A stretch of 6,287 nucleotides of DNA from positions 1-6,287 of the forward strand of contig DMRV01000406.1 in the NCBI GenBank assembly GCA_003456455.1, read 5' to 3'. This document shows positions 5,275 through 6,287 of the stretch, piece after piece. The position numbers were made by a program, and so were the translations under genes. Source of the stretch: Flavobacteriales bacterium. GTDB lineage: Bacteria; Bacteroidota; Bacteroidia; UBA10329. Within the stretch, counting starts at the first letter, position 1. Each line of letters starts with the position of its first letter. The notes under the pieces are model-generated. The model did not search any database. It was not told the DNA's origin and saw only the letters and a program-made list of their open reading frames with translations.

Positions 5275-6287
5275 GCGATTGGAGAGAAAATGATAGCAAG
5301 TCTGTCTGGCATCCGTTCACAGCTGTGAATACAGATACCGTCAATGTGCCAATTGTACGTGGAGAAGGAGCGTGGCTGATCGATGCGGATGGTAAACGAT
5401 ACTTAGATGCAATTTCAAGCTGGTGGGTGAACATACATGGGCATTGTAATCCGTATATCGCTAAGCGTGTTGCGGACCAAGTAATGAAACTGGAACATGT
5501 GATGTTTGCTGGTTTCACACACGAACCAGCGGTTGAATTGGCAACGCGGCTTTTGGAGAATATGCCTGAGCAATTCACCAAGGTGTTTTACTCCGATAAT
5601 GGCTCTACAGCTGTGGAGGTTGCACTAAAAATGTCATTCCAATATTGGTTCAATCAAGGAACTCCAAAACGCAAAGTGATAGCGTTGGAAGATGCCTATC
5701 ATGGTGACACATTCGGTGCAATGGCAGTAGGAGGTAGAGGCGTGTTTTCAAAGCCCTTCGACCCATTTCTTTTCGAAGTAGAATTCATTCCAACACCTGT
5801 TTTAGGAAAAGAAAATGAGACTTTAAATAGATTATCTCAAATAATTGAGAAAGAAGACATTGCGTCTTTTATTTATGAGCCTTTAGTGCAAGGAACTGCT
5901 GGTATGCAGGTCTATTCTCCAGCCGTTTTAGATAAGATGATTTCCATGTGTCGCGACAAGGGGGTTGTTATTATTGCAGACGAAGTAATGACTGGTTTCG
6001 GACGAACAGGTTCCATGTTTGCCATGGATCAATGCGAGGAAAAACCAGACCTCATTGCGTTGAGTAAAGGCATCACGGGAGGTTTTCTTCCAATGGGTGT
6101 GACGGTCTGTACAGATGCTATTCATCAATCGTTCTGGTCTGAAGGAGAAGAGGGAAAGTTGAAAACGTTCTTACATGGACATTCTTACACAGCCAATCCG
6201 TTGGCATGTGCTGCAGGTTGTGCCAGTCTAGACCTTATGGAGAAGGGGGAAACTTGGGAGAACATCGAAAGAATTGAACAGCAACAT
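5271..6287 (+). CDS. bioA: Adenosylmethionine/lysine-8-amino-7-oxononanoate transaminase BioA (3' end outside window)
   Basis: Class III PLP aminotransferase that converts KAPA to DAPA. The ATG at 5271 overlaps the bioD stop (ATGA). The frame is open for 339 codons to the window edge; family members run to about 430-450, so roughly 90-110 residues are missing, including the C-terminal substrate Arg. Motifs are WHPFT (13-17), SSWWVNIHGH (49-58), the PLP phosphate-binding SDNGST (108-113), YHGDTFGAM (143-151), IADEVMTGFGRTG (235-247; Asp237 contacts the pyridine ring), the Schiff-base Lys266 in LSKGITGGFLPMG, and FLHGHSYTANPLACA (300-314). Phe16 stands where E. coli BioA has Tyr17, and KGITGGFLP and HGHSYT look like the lysine-using Bacillus form, while the double Trp51-Trp52 looks like the SAM-using form. 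The amino donor is therefore uncertain. It is the fourth gene of the operon; whatever follows lies outside the window. Confidence 0.95.
   Translation, partial: MSDWRENDSKSVWHPFTAVNTDTVNVPIVRGEGAWLIDADGKRYLDAISSWWVNIHGHCNPYIAKRVADQVMKLEHVMFAGFTHEPAVELATRLLENMPEQFTKVFYSDNGSTAVEVALKMSFQYWFNQGTPKRKVIALEDAYHGDTFGAMAVGGRGVFSKPFDPFLFEVEFIPTPVLGKENETLNRLSQIIEKEDIASFIYEPLVQGTAGMQVYSPAVLDKMISMCRDKGVVIIADEVMTGFGRTGSMFAMDQCEEKPDLIALSKGITGGFLPMGVTVCTDAIHQSFWSEGEEGKLKTFLHGHSYTANPLACAAGCASLDLMEKGETWENIERIEQQH

Overview
The window looks like ordinary chromosomal DNA of a Bacteroidota bacterium, probably of the Flavobacteriales. This is inferred from three things: promoter elements of the TAnnTTTG (-7) type sit just upstream of three transcription units, recognisable Shine-Dalgarno sequences are nearly absent, and the signal peptides are of Bacteroidota style (cleavage after Ser-Gln; a lipobox followed by Lys and acidic residues). 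No phage, IS or CRISPR machinery is visible.

Layout. The left third (1-2244) is read on the minus strand. In transcription order it holds a 36-residue single-pass membrane protein (2134-2244), trmD for tRNA m1G37 methylation (1402-2088), a lipoprotein peroxiredoxin-like protein with a CPYC centre (540-1304) and an exported methionine-R-sulfoxide reductase, msrB (40-495). The last two lie 44 bases apart and look like an extracytoplasmic oxidative-damage pair: one removes peroxide, the other repairs oxidised methionine.

The right two thirds (2374-6287) are a plus-strand biotin operon, bioB-bioF-bioD-bioA, with a good Bacteroidota promoter (TTTG, 19 bases, TAACTTTG) directly in front. Spacing is very tight: 3 bases between bioB and bioF, an 11-base overlap of bioF and bioD, and an ATGA overlap of bioD and bioA. 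In pathway order BioF makes KAPA from a pimeloyl thioester and alanine, BioA transaminates it to DAPA, BioD closes the ureido ring to dethiobiotin, and BioB inserts sulphur. bioA runs off the right edge after 339 codons. No pimeloyl-forming gene (bioC, bioH or equivalent) is in the window.

The divergent intergenic region (2245-2373) between the two blocks holds the least explained DNA. A hairpin with flanks GGGCGTTC and TCGGACTTTC on the minus strand resembles a degenerate copy of a dispersed Bacteroidota repeat, and it abuts the biotin promoter. The other points worth a second look are the bioB start codon, the mixed amino-donor signature of BioA, and the small membrane protein. I do not see a new multi-gene system here.
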